Positions 8,035 to 16,799 of a stretch of DNA of 64,000 nt are shown in pieces. The stretch lies in assembly GCA_005772895.1 (NCBI GenBank), contig SXIH01000058.1:1-64000 (forward strand), in the 5' to 3' direction. The notes under the pieces are model-generated. The model made no database searches, was not told the DNA's origin, and was given only the letters and a program-made list of their open reading frames with translations. The translations under genes were made by a program, and so were the position numbers. This stretch comes from Bacteroidota bacterium (GTDB taxonomy: Bacteria > Bacteroidota > Bacteroidia > 2-12-FULL-35-15). The stretch's first letter is position 1, and every line of letters begins with the position of its first letter.

Positions 8035-9612
8035 CTATTTCTGAAGAGTAAAAACCTTTTTACTTTCATTTTGCCCTATTCCAATATCGAAAATAAAAAA
8101 TGAATCTGTAAAAGGTTTATATCCATCGGCTTCAATTGTGATTTGATATTTGCTGGGTGTTAAAGCCATAATAAATTTCCCTGTTTTAGAATTAGGTTCG
8201 TAGGTAGACTCTTGAGCATCTTTGTTTTTTAGATCTTTTACAGTAACAAAAGCTGAAATGTTTTTTACACTATCAGAGGTAGTAATATATCCTTGCAAAA
8301 CAGTAGTTCTGTCCTCAGCATCTTCAAATTTTATACGATATAAATCCAAATCACCATATCCGCCATCTCTGACAGCCGAAATATAAGCAACCCGATTATT
8401 TTCTGTAAATGAAATACAACGATCGTCACCAACGGAATTGATTGGATAGCCTAAATTTTTTGGAGTAGTCCAGGTGTTTTCCTCTTCGTTCCATGTAGAT
8501 TGAAATAAATCGTAATCGCCCATTCCTGCATGACCCTGAGATGAAAAATAAAGTGTTTTTCCATCAGGTGCTATTTGCGGGAAATCTTCTTTGTATTTTG
8601 TATTTATAGTTGGACCAAGGTTTTGTGCTTTTGCCCATTGTCCGTTTGGTAATTTACGAGCCATGTATACATCTGTTTCTCCTAAGCCGCCTTCACGTTT
8701 ACTAGCAAAAAATATAATGTTTCCATCTGGAGTAATAGAGCCGGCAGTTTCAAAGTCTGAATTTACATTGCTGTTTAATTTTTTCATTCTTTGGAAAACA
8801 CCCGCTTTATTCATGGAAGAATAAATATTTCCTAAACTATCAATATGATCTATGTACATCAACATTGTTTGTCCATCAGGAGTTAATCCAACTGATTGTT
8901 CATCATATCTGGTATTAACTGTTCCGCCCATATTTTTTGGTTTTGTCCAAACATCGTTAACCGGAACCGATTGATAAATATCAGATGAATAATATCCATC
9001 AACTTCAACTTGACCACCAATATTATCTTTTCTTCTGGAAGTAAATACTATGAACGATTCATTTGCCGGAACAAAAGGGTAGTAGTCGGGAAATTCTGAA
9101 TTAATTTCTTTACCTAAATTTTGAAAAGAAACATTAACCGGATGTTTAACATATTCTTTCCCATTCTCACAAGTTTCTATTTGATGTTCTACTTGTTCTA
9201 ATTCTGGACCCTTTAATGTTGTTTTATAAGTATTATATGTTTTTATTGCATCATCAAATCTACTTGCATATTGGTAGGCTAATCCTAAATGATATAAAAC
9301 TTGTTTTTCAGGCTTTGGTGTTTTACTTGCAGTTTCAAGATAAGAAATAGCTAAAGTTTTGTTGATATTAGTATATAAATAACATATACCTAGTTTGTAA
9401 TTATAATCGGGATTATTAGGTTCTTGTTTTAGAAGTTGTTTGTAAGCTGGAATGGCATATAAAAAATTGCCATGTGAGAAGTGTTCTTTTGCATCTGCTG
9501 GATCAACTACTTTTGATGTTTTTGGTTGGGCATTAATGCTATTAATAAGCAAAAATGCAAATGCAAAAAACAGTATTTTTTTAAATAAAATAGAATGACA
9601 CTTATTCACCAC
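8035..9612 (-). CDS. TPR and PD40 (WD40-like) envelope protein, no OmpA domain
   Basis: This 525-residue exported protein has a signal peptide ending near NSINAQ. TPR units follow (about 35-150; HFSHGNFLYAIPAYKQLLKQEPNNPDYNYKLGICYLY). A PD40 beta-propeller follows (about 170-430) with repeated SPDGxxxxFxSxRxGGxGxxDxY blades. A carboxypeptidase-regulatory-like beta-sandwich (about 435-525) forms the C-terminus. It resembles the three proteins encoded just upstream but stops before the peptidoglycan-binding part. The first codon is GTG, immediately followed by a second GTG; which is used is uncertain. Proteins of this build include the T9SS accessory protein PorE, but the missing OmpA domain makes a different envelope role likely. 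Confidence 0.82.
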   Translation of the reverse strand: MVNKCHSILFKKILFFAFAFLLINSINAQPKTSKVVDPADAKEHFSHGNFLYAIPAYKQLLKQEPNNPDYNYKLGICYLYTNINKTLAISYLETASKTPKPEKQVLYHLGLAYQYASRFDDAIKTYNTYKTTLKGPELEQVEHQIETCENGKEYVKHPVNVSFQNLGKEINSEFPDYYPFVPANESFIVFTSRRKDNIGGQVEVDGYYSSDIYQSVPVNDVWTKPKNMGGTVNTRYDEQSVGLTPDGQTMLMYIDHIDSLGNIYSSMNKAGVFQRMKKLNSNVNSDFETAGSITPDGNIIFFASKREGGLGETDVYMARKLPNGQWAKAQNLGPTINTKYKEDFPQIAPDGKTLYFSSQGHAGMGDYDLFQSTWNEEENTWTTPKNLGYPINSVGDDRCISFTENNRVAYISAVRDGGYGDLDLYRIKFEDAEDRTTVLQGYITTSDSVKNISAFVTVKDLKNKDAQESTYEPNSKTGKFIMALTPSKYQITIEADGYKPFTDSFFIFDIGIGQNESKKVFTLQK

Positions 9613-9703
9613 TTCTCTCTTTAATTATGCTTTAATCCAAGTTTGGTACCAAAGTACAAAAAATGTTTTTTTTATGAAAGAATTGTAGCGTATTTAATAG
9701 AAA

Positions 9704-9733
9704 AAACCTCTGAAAATGCTTTTTCAGAGGTTT
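9704..9733 (-). terminator. Rho-independent terminator after the 9751-12201 gene
   Basis: AAACCTCTGAAAA (9704-9716) pairs with TTTTCAGAGGTTT (9721-9733) around a 4-base loop. On the minus strand the stem is followed by a run of T, just downstream of the stop codon at 9751. The gene at 8035-9612 is therefore probably transcribed separately. Confidence 0.85.
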
Positions 9734-9750
9734 CTTTAAAGATTGAATAG

Positions 9751-12201
9751 TTAATATGCTGCTATTTTAATAAATTGATACTTTTCATACAAAGCCTTGT
9801 TGATTAAGTAATCAATATTATACTGTGGTCCCGAAACGTATGCTTTTGTTTTAACAAAATTCACTTTGGATGCGTCAATTCCTTTTTCACTTAAAGCTTG
9901 TAAAATTTGTTCTTTTGCTTTTTCAGCTCTGGCAGTAGCTAACTCTTTATTGTTTTTATAAGCTCTAGTTGGAACCTGAGATGCACAAGCTGTTAAATTA
10001 ACATTGATAGTACCACCATTCTTAGAAGCTAAAGCAACTAGATTTTCAATATATTGTTTGAATGGACCATCATTTACATCAATTTGAGTGACATTGTATT
10101 TGAAGTTCATTTGGAAATTCAACTTGTCTACACTCGCTAACTGTTCGTGATGGTTGGTGTTTTGATTGTTTGATGCAACTGTAGTAGTTGTTTTTGGTTT
10201 AGTTTTAAACTTCACTGAAGTTTTTGTGTTCCCAAGAACAAATTTGCCATTAACTTTTTTTGTTTTAAGCAATTTACCATTGTTATCTTTAAACTCTGCA
10301 AATGATGATTTTCCAATTATTTTTGTGTCATCTTCATCAAGTGCAACTAAGTATTCATCGTTTGGAGGCAAATTGGTGAAAATAAACCAGCCTAATTCAT
10401 CTGTAGTTGTTGACTTAATTATTTCACCTTTTGAATTTAATAAGTTCACTTTTAAATTTGTAAAAGGTGATTCCTTCTCATCAGCAATTTTTCCATCTAC
10501 AGAAATAAATGCAACATCGGTTGTAGTATTGTTTGTAGTATTGTTTGTTGTGTTGTTTGTTGTTGTATCTGTTGGAGTGTCTGGGCCGCCAAGGTTAACA
10601 CCATTTAAACGAACTTCTCTGTTAATTTCTTGATAAGCTGCACTCATAGGAACATCCATTGTTTCTGAGAAAAATTCCTGACCATCGTTTGTATAAGAAA
10701 GTGTATAGTTGCTACCCGGAGGAATAATAATTGTAAAACTACCATCTCTCATTAATGGTTTGTAAACTCCTGTTACTACACCTGTTTCGTTATTTGTAAC
10801 AGCAATTTCTAGAAATGGAGGCAACTCTTGTCCTTTAGCCGGAATAATAAGCCCTTTGATTAAAACCAATGGAACTTCTTTTCTTTCAGGAAGGGAAACC
10901 ATATAAATATCTTTTTCTCCATAACCTTCTGGACGGGAAGAGGATGAATAATATCCTCGTTTTCCGTCAGGAGATGTTACATAAAAAACATCATCGTCAG
11001 TAGTGTTTATTGGATAGCCAATATTAAGTGGTTCTTCCCAAGCATTTGTTTCCTCGTTTTTTGATGAAAAGAAAATATCAAAACCTCCAATTGTTTTATG
11101 TCCTGTTGAACTAAAGAATAAAACATTTCCACCCGGATGAATAAAAGGAGATTCTTCATCATAAATTGTATTTACAGGCGCACCTAAGTTCATTGACATA
11201 CTCCATTTCCCATTCGGTAATTTAACGCATTTCCAAATGTCTCGTCCACCAATCCCCCCGGCACGATTACTTACATAATACAAAGTGTTTCCATCCGGGC
11301 TTAAACAAGCACTTGTTTCCCAATTAGCTGTATTAATATCTGAGCCCATAGGCTGAGGTGATGTCCAGTTATTTCCTTCCAAGGTGCTGAAATAAATATC
11401 ACCACCATTGTAATCCTTATAAATCAATAGTGTTTGAGCATCTGCTGTAAGACCTACTGTAGCTTCGTGACTAACAGAGTTAATGTTTTCACTTACTGAT
11501 TTTGGAGTTGTCCAGGTACTGTCTTCTTTTTTATAAGAGATATAAATGTCTTCATAAAACTGACCGTCATCTGTTTTATCCATTCCAGTTCCAGTAGATC
11601 TTCTCGAAGTATACATAATTGTTTTTTCATCAGCAGAAAGCACAGGACTGTATTCAGGAGAAGATGAATTGATACTATCTCCTAAATTTTTAAGAATGAT
11701 ATTCATAGGAGCTGTAACAAGTAATTTTGCATTATTACTTATTTCAATTTGTCTGTCAACATCTTTAATCAAATCAACATTTTTGCTTCTTAAAAACGAT
11801 TTGAATTTTTCATAGTTAGCAAGCGCTTCATCAAATTTATAATTGAAGTGAAGTGCTTGTCCATAATAGTAAAAAGCGTTTACAGGTGCTGATTTCTCAG
11901 TTGGTTCTAAATCGTTATAATTTTTTGCGGTATTTAGTACAGCTTTTTCAAGATAGTAAAGTGCTCTGCTTTTTTCTGTTTCGGATTTCATATAACATAA
12001 ACCTACTTTAAAGTTTATGTTAGCATTTGTAGAATCAATTGCATACGCCTCTTTAAAATTTTGCAATGCAAGTGTGTAATTACCTTCTAAAATAAGGTAA
12101 TTGCCTTCTGTGAATTTTTGGCGATAATCTGCCTTGCCTTGTGCAATTAACGAGACATTGAAAATGGTTAAAGAAAAAAATAAAGCTATAATTTTTTGCA
12201 T
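9751..12201 (-). CDS. PorE-like TPR/PD40 protein with divergent OmpA-like C-terminus
   Basis: This 816-residue secreted protein has a signal peptide (cleavage near VSLIAQ). TPR units (about 24-150) start with ADYRQKFTEGNYLILEGNY, and a PD40 propeller occupies about 170-445. A carboxypeptidase-regulatory-like domain (about 450-545) is followed by a short Thr/Asn linker (about 552-568) and a second beta-sandwich (about 572-660). The C-terminal domain (about 700-816) looks like an OmpA fold: start MNFKYNVTQIDVND, middle RAEKAKEQILQALSEKGID. However, the GHTD segment that binds diaminopimelate is replaced by TACASQVPTRAY. The overall layout matches PorE-type T9SS accessory proteins, yet peptidoglycan binding by the usual residues is unlikely. 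The gene sits between a promoter-like element upstream and a terminator downstream. Confidence 0.8.
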   Translation of the reverse strand: MQKIIALFFSLTIFNVSLIAQGKADYRQKFTEGNYLILEGNYTLALQNFKEAYAIDSTNANINFKVGLCYMKSETEKSRALYYLEKAVLNTAKNYNDLEPTEKSAPVNAFYYYGQALHFNYKFDEALANYEKFKSFLRSKNVDLIKDVDRQIEISNNAKLLVTAPMNIILKNLGDSINSSSPEYSPVLSADEKTIMYTSRRSTGTGMDKTDDGQFYEDIYISYKKEDSTWTTPKSVSENINSVSHEATVGLTADAQTLLIYKDYNGGDIYFSTLEGNNWTSPQPMGSDINTANWETSACLSPDGNTLYYVSNRAGGIGGRDIWKCVKLPNGKWSMSMNLGAPVNTIYDEESPFIHPGGNVLFFSSTGHKTIGGFDIFFSSKNEETNAWEEPLNIGYPINTTDDDVFYVTSPDGKRGYYSSSSRPEGYGEKDIYMVSLPERKEVPLVLIKGLIIPAKGQELPPFLEIAVTNNETGVVTGVYKPLMRDGSFTIIIPPGSNYTLSYTNDGQEFFSETMDVPMSAAYQEINREVRLNGVNLGGPDTPTDTTTNNTTNNTTNNTTTDVAFISVDGKIADEKESPFTNLKVNLLNSKGEIIKSTTTDELGWFIFTNLPPNDEYLVALDEDDTKIIGKSSFAEFKDNNGKLLKTKKVNGKFVLGNTKTSVKFKTKPKTTTTVASNNQNTNHHEQLASVDKLNFQMNFKYNVTQIDVNDGPFKQYIENLVALASKNGGTINVNLTACASQVPTRAYKNNKELATARAEKAKEQILQALSEKGIDASKVNFVKTKAYVSGPQYNIDYLINKALYEKYQFIKIAAY

Positions 12202-12268
12202 ACTTTACGCGTCTAATAAATAGTAGTTATCCCAACCCTAAAAAGGAAGGGAATATATTAAATTCAAG

Positions 12269-12276
12269 CAAAAATA
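12269..12276 (-). promoter_or_regulatory. Putative -7 element TATTTTTG upstream of 9751-12201
   Basis: The minus strand reads TATTTTTG, matching TAnnTTTG, 68 bases upstream of the start codon at 12201. The -33 region has no obvious TTG. The 144-base gap holds no other gene. Confidence 0.4.
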
Positions 12277-12345
12277 TTAAAATTAAAAGTAGAAAGCGTA
12301 AAGGTAATAAAAAGAAATTAACAATGTTAAAATGTTGAAATTGAA

Positions 12346-14622
12346 TTATTTAGACTCAATTATCTTCATTTCTACCCTTCGGTTCAGTTGCATACCTTTT
12401 AAGTCGGGTTTGCCATTTGGTAAGAGGTTGGGAGCGACTGGTGCTGTTTCGCCATATCCTTTGGCTACTAAATACTGAGCTTTTATACCCTTTTTAACAA
12501 GAGCATTTACTACAGCTTGAGAACGCATTTGAGATAGTTTTAAGTTAGCAGCATCATTTCCTTTACTATCTGTATGACCTGCAACTTCAACAGTTAATTC
12601 AGGATAATCTTTCATTAATTGTAATAATTTTTCCAATTCTAAATTTGATTCTTTTCTCAGAGTGGCTTTATTTGAATCAAAGAAAATATTATTTAAAACA
12701 ATTTTAGAGCCTATCTGTACTTTATCAAGTACAATGTTTTTTGTTAATACAGAATATTCTGGCTGCTTAGGAACATTTACGTTTTCAGACTGAAACAAAT
12801 AACCTTTTGCCTCATAAGAAAGGTTGTAATTCTGTCCGCGATTCAAAATAAAATAATAAGATCCTGAATCAGAAGTTGTAAAATAAGTGTCAATCAATTT
12901 GCCAGTCAAATTATCTTTCACAACTATTTGAGCACCAGAAACTGCTTTACCATCAATACTTTTAACAGTTCCTGTAATACTAATTGTACCTAAAGTTTTA
13001 CTTTCAAGATTTATTCCTTCCATCACAAGTTCTTTTTCAATTTCTTGATAAGAAGAGTTTGGTGGAACAGTAATTTGAACATTTATTGGTTGGTAGCCTT
13101 CAGCTTCGTAACTGATATTGTAAGTTCTGCCTTCATTTCCGGGTGTTAAAATCATTAAATATTTTCCTGTTGTTTCATTTGGTTTAACATTTTGAACAAC
13201 TAGTCCGCTCTCCATATCTGTTGCCATTATTTCAACCATTGCCAATCCTTTTGTAGAACCATCAAATGTTACATAGCCTTTTAAAAGTGTTAAAGGCTCA
13301 ACAATTGCTCTGTCAAAATTGATCATGTAAAGATCTTTTTCTCCGTTTCCACCTGCTCTGATTGAAGAAAAATAACCGCGTTTACCATCAGCCGACTGCA
13401 CATAAAAAATATCATCATCCGGAGTGTTTATAGGTGATTTTAAGTTCTCTGGTGTACTCCATTTTCCATTGTCATCTTTTACAGATTTAAAAATGTCAAA
13501 TCCGCCCATGTTTTTATGTCCTTTGGAACTAAAAAATAAAGTAACTCCGTCTGGGTGTAAAAATGGAGCGTCTTCATCATCTGCAGTATTGATTTCAGGT
13601 CCCAGATTTGTTGGCATACTCCATTGCCCGTTTGGTAATTTCACACAACGCCAAATATCTCTTCCTCCAAAACTTCCTTCTTTTCTATTACTCACAAAGT
13701 AAAGTGTATTTCCATCTGTACTCTGACAAGCATGAGTTTCCCAATCGGGAGAATTAATATTTGAACTCAATGGATATAATTCGCTCCAAACATCTCCAAT
13801 TAAATTACTGTAATAAATATCCCCACCGTTTATGTCTCTGTATATAAGCAATTGCTGACCATCAGCTGAAACGTTTAAGTTTGCTTCGTTACTATTGGTA
13901 TTAATATTAGCCCCAATCGACTTTGGGCTTGTCCAAGTACCATCACTTTTCTTTGTACAAAAATAAATGTCTTCGTAAAATTGATCGTTCTCTGTTTTTT
14001 CACCCCCGGTACTGTTTGCACGTCTCGATGTGAAAATAAGAGTAGATTCATCCGCAGATATAACAGGACTATATTCAGGAAAAATAGTATTAATACTATC
14101 ACCTAAAGTATTGATACTAACATTAGCAGAATCTTTAATAAATTCAACAGCGTTAAAATTTGTTTCAACTTGTTTTTCCAAATCCTTTGCTAACTCTTTA
14201 TTTCTATTGCCAACGATATCTTTAAACTTATTGAAATAATTGTTTGATTCAGAAAAACGATAAGCTAAACGATAAGCAACGCCTAAAGAATAATAAGCTA
14301 ATTCAGGTGCTTTTTTCTCGCGTGGATCTTCCGGATTGTAATTGTGAGCTACATTTTGTACTGCTTTCTCAAGGTAGTACAATGCTTTGCTTTTTTCTGT
14401 AGCTGATTCTAAATAGCAAACGCCAATTTTATAATTAATGTTTGCGTTGCTTGAATCAATCCAATAAGCATCTTTGAAATATTTTAATGCTAGAGAATAG
14501 TTTTGCTCTAAAATTAAGTAGTTTCCTTGAGTGAATAATTCACGATAGTCGCCCTTTCCACCTTGAGAGAATACAGAAGAAGATATTAGTAAAAGAAAAA
14601 ATAACGTAATTTTTTTTATCAT
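12346..14622 (-). CDS. PorE-like TPR/PD40/carboxypeptidase-regulatory/OmpA protein
   Basis: This 758-residue exported protein has a signal peptide (residues 1-19, ISSSVFSQ) and TPR units (about 25-150). A PD40 propeller spans about 170-440, and two carboxypeptidase-regulatory-like domains span about 445-545 and 550-640. A full OmpA domain (about 645-758) completes it. That domain shows LNNIFFDSNKATLR, EVAGHTDSKGNDAANLKLSQMRSQAVVNAL and NRRVEMKI, including the Asp and Arg that grip peptidoglycan peptide. The same domain order is found in PorE, a periplasmic lipoprotein linking the T9SS motor to peptidoglycan. No lipobox is visible here, so it may instead be a soluble or outer-membrane-associated paralogue. 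It is the only one of the four tandem family members with a canonical OmpA domain. Confidence 0.85.
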   Translation of the reverse strand: MIKKITLFFLLLISSSVFSQGGKGDYRELFTQGNYLILEQNYSLALKYFKDAYWIDSSNANINYKIGVCYLESATEKSKALYYLEKAVQNVAHNYNPEDPREKKAPELAYYSLGVAYRLAYRFSESNNYFNKFKDIVGNRNKELAKDLEKQVETNFNAVEFIKDSANVSINTLGDSINTIFPEYSPVISADESTLIFTSRRANSTGGEKTENDQFYEDIYFCTKKSDGTWTSPKSIGANINTNSNEANLNVSADGQQLLIYRDINGGDIYYSNLIGDVWSELYPLSSNINSPDWETHACQSTDGNTLYFVSNRKEGSFGGRDIWRCVKLPNGQWSMPTNLGPEINTADDEDAPFLHPDGVTLFFSSKGHKNMGGFDIFKSVKDDNGKWSTPENLKSPINTPDDDIFYVQSADGKRGYFSSIRAGGNGEKDLYMINFDRAIVEPLTLLKGYVTFDGSTKGLAMVEIMATDMESGLVVQNVKPNETTGKYLMILTPGNEGRTYNISYEAEGYQPINVQITVPPNSSYQEIEKELVMEGINLESKTLGTISITGTVKSIDGKAVSGAQIVVKDNLTGKLIDTYFTTSDSGSYYFILNRGQNYNLSYEAKGYLFQSENVNVPKQPEYSVLTKNIVLDKVQIGSKIVLNNIFFDSNKATLRKESNLELEKLLQLMKDYPELTVEVAGHTDSKGNDAANLKLSQMRSQAVVNALVKKGIKAQYLVAKGYGETAPVAPNLLPNGKPDLKGMQLNRRVEMKIIESK

Positions 14623-14653
14623 AATCGGGTATTAAACACTTTTCAAAGGAACG

Positions 14654-14661
14654 CAAATATA
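14654..14661 (-). promoter_or_regulatory. Putative -7 element TATATTTG for the 12346-14622 gene
   Basis: The minus strand reads TATATTTG, a perfect TAnnTTTG match, 32 bases upstream of the ATG at 14622, within the 70-base gap to the next gene. No good -33 TTG was found. Confidence 0.5.
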
Positions 14662-14692
14662 GTATTAATAAGGACTTTAGGAAATAAAATCG

Positions 14693-16771
14693 TTATTTTT
14701 TAGCTATAGCTTTGATTTTTATATATTGGTATTGTTCGTAAGTTGCCATATTCTCTTGTGCATCTTTTTTGTATTTTGGGCCTTGCACCAATGCTTTTAT
14801 TTCTGCGAACTTTATTTGCGACTCTTTAACTCCATTTTTAATCAAAGCTTTTTGGACTTTTTCTTTTGCATTTTTCGCTCTCAAATTTGATAAATTTTCA
14901 TTGCTCCTAAAAGTACTTGTAGGTACTGTAGAGGCGCTTGATTCAATAGCTATTTCAAAACTAGTATTGCTTGTCAAACAATTAGTTAACTCATCAATAA
15001 AGCTTTTAAATTCAGCCGCTTCGTTATCCACATCTTTTTTGTTGTATTTGAAAAATAATTGATAAGATGATTTTTCTAGAATACAAGGACCATTTTTACC
15101 ATTCAGTAAATTAGTATTATTTACTACTGAATTATCTAGTACAAGTTGCGTAGAGTCACCATAATAAGGCACTTCCTTACGGATTACTTTATATCCTTGC
15201 TTTTTTGGAGCATCAATAATTTCGCTTAAAATCGTTTTGTTATTTACTACATATATTGTTTTATAGGTATTCCCAATAGGAAGATTTGTTCCAAATTTCC
15301 CACTTGAACTATTCGCATTTAACTCTTGAATTGTATCATTTGTAACATTATTGATAATGTATATGGTGTTGTTACTTATGTCTTCCTTTGTGTGATTAAT
15401 GAATTTTCCTAATAAGATAGTTATATCTCTCGGCTCATACTCTGGAAATTTAATCATATAAATATCCTTCTCTCCATATCCGCCTTCTTTGTCAGAAGAA
15501 AAGAAAGCACGTTTTCCATCAGCTGTTGTGATTAAAAAAACATCGTCATCTGTAGTGTTCACAGGATATCCGTAATTTACCGGTGGCGACCAGTTACCAT
15601 TTTCATCGTTAATAACTGATGTAAAAATGTCGAATCCACCCATTGAGTTGTGTCCTTTTGATGAAAAGAAAATTTGCTTTCCATCAGGATGAATAAAGAT
15701 TCCATCTTCATCATATTTTGTATTAATTACATCGCCTAAATTTTGTGCAGGTCCCCATTCGCCATTTGGAAGTTTAAGACATTTGTATATGTCCCGGCCA
15801 CCAATTCCGCCACCTCTGTTGCTAATGAAATATAAAACACGATTATCTGAGCTAAAACAAGCATGTGATTCCCACGCAGAAGAATTGATAGGAGCAGACA
15901 CATATTCTGCAGCGCCCCATTCTTTTCCTTTTAATTCGCTAACATAAATATTTCCGTTTCCGCCATCATCTTTATAAACCAATAATTTTAATCCGTCTGC
16001 TGATAAGTTGATTGTAGCTTCGTGTCCTGCACCATTAATATTTTTTCCAATAGGAGTTGCTTTTCCCCATTTATTATCTGTTTCAGAATAAGTAGAAACA
16101 AAAATGTCCTCAAAATGTTCACCATTAGGAAGCTTCTTTTCAGTTGCTCCGCCTGTTCTTCTTGTTGTAAAAATAATTGTTTGTTCATCCAAAGAAACAA
16201 CCGGTGAATAGTCGGGATACTTTGAATTTACTCCTGGTCCCAGGTTTTCTACTTCAACTTTTTTAGGAGTTTTTACTAATTCTTTTCCGTAATTGCAGGT
16301 TTCAATATCGTGCTTGATTTCTTCTACTTCTTCAGCAAGTTTTGCGTCTGTTCCTAATGCATCAATATACTTTTGATACATTTCTATTGCTTTATCAAAT
16401 TCGTAGTTGATGTGGTAAGCTTTGGCAAGGTAGTAGTATGTAGAAAGGGGAGCCTCTTTTTCTTTTATTTCTCCTTGTTCATAATATTTTGCAATGTTCT
16501 TAATAGCAAATTCCAAATATGGAATTGATTTTGTTTTGTAAGTAGCTGCTTTTAAATAGCAAAAGCCTATTTTGAAATTCATGTTGTGATTTCCTTTGTC
16601 CATTGAATCGAGTTTCATGTACAATGGCAATGCTGCAGTGTAATTTTCGTTAGCAAAAAGTTCTTCTGCCTGGTTGAAGATGCTTTTAAAATTTCCATCA
16701 ATACTATTTGCAGAAACAAAATTTGAAAATGATAAAACAAAAAAAGAAATCAGAAGAATAATTTTTTTCAT
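14693..16771 (-). CDS. PorE-like TPR/PD40 protein with divergent OmpA-like C-terminus
   Basis: The frame opens further upstream, inside the E2 gene, but the ATG at 16771 begins a proper signal peptide (MKKIILLISFFVLSFSNFVSA). It gives 692 residues, so that start is chosen. TPR units (about 25-160) precede a PD40 propeller (about 180-455) with blades such as SPDYSPVVSLDEQTIIFTTRR and DGKQIFFSSKGHNSMGGFDIF. A short beta-sandwich (about 460-560) follows, then a C-terminal OmpA-like domain (about 575-692). As in the protein at 9751-12201, the GHTD loop is replaced, here by ESSASTVPTSTFRSNENL, while the RAKNAKEKVQKAL helix is kept. The gene starts 28 bases after the E2 stop codon and may be read through from its promoter. 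It is probably an envelope protein related to the T9SS or gliding apparatus. Confidence 0.8.
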   Translation of the reverse strand: MKKIILLISFFVLSFSNFVSANSIDGNFKSIFNQAEELFANENYTAALPLYMKLDSMDKGNHNMNFKIGFCYLKAATYKTKSIPYLEFAIKNIAKYYEQGEIKEKEAPLSTYYYLAKAYHINYEFDKAIEMYQKYIDALGTDAKLAEEVEEIKHDIETCNYGKELVKTPKKVEVENLGPGVNSKYPDYSPVVSLDEQTIIFTTRRTGGATEKKLPNGEHFEDIFVSTYSETDNKWGKATPIGKNINGAGHEATINLSADGLKLLVYKDDGGNGNIYVSELKGKEWGAAEYVSAPINSSAWESHACFSSDNRVLYFISNRGGGIGGRDIYKCLKLPNGEWGPAQNLGDVINTKYDEDGIFIHPDGKQIFFSSKGHNSMGGFDIFTSVINDENGNWSPPVNYGYPVNTTDDDVFLITTADGKRAFFSSDKEGGYGEKDIYMIKFPEYEPRDITILLGKFINHTKEDISNNTIYIINNVTNDTIQELNANSSSGKFGTNLPIGNTYKTIYVVNNKTILSEIIDAPKKQGYKVIRKEVPYYGDSTQLVLDNSVVNNTNLLNGKNGPCILEKSSYQLFFKYNKKDVDNEAAEFKSFIDELTNCLTSNTSFEIAIESSASTVPTSTFRSNENLSNLRAKNAKEKVQKALIKNGVKESQIKFAEIKALVQGPKYKKDAQENMATYEQYQYIKIKAIAKK

Positions 16772-16799
16772 AATTAATTTTGATAAATAGTTTTTAATT

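Noticed and set aside
10166-10633. 155-residue plus-strand frame opposite the PorE-like gene
   Set aside because: Its low-complexity Val/Leu stretch mirrors the Thr/Asn linker of the real gene.
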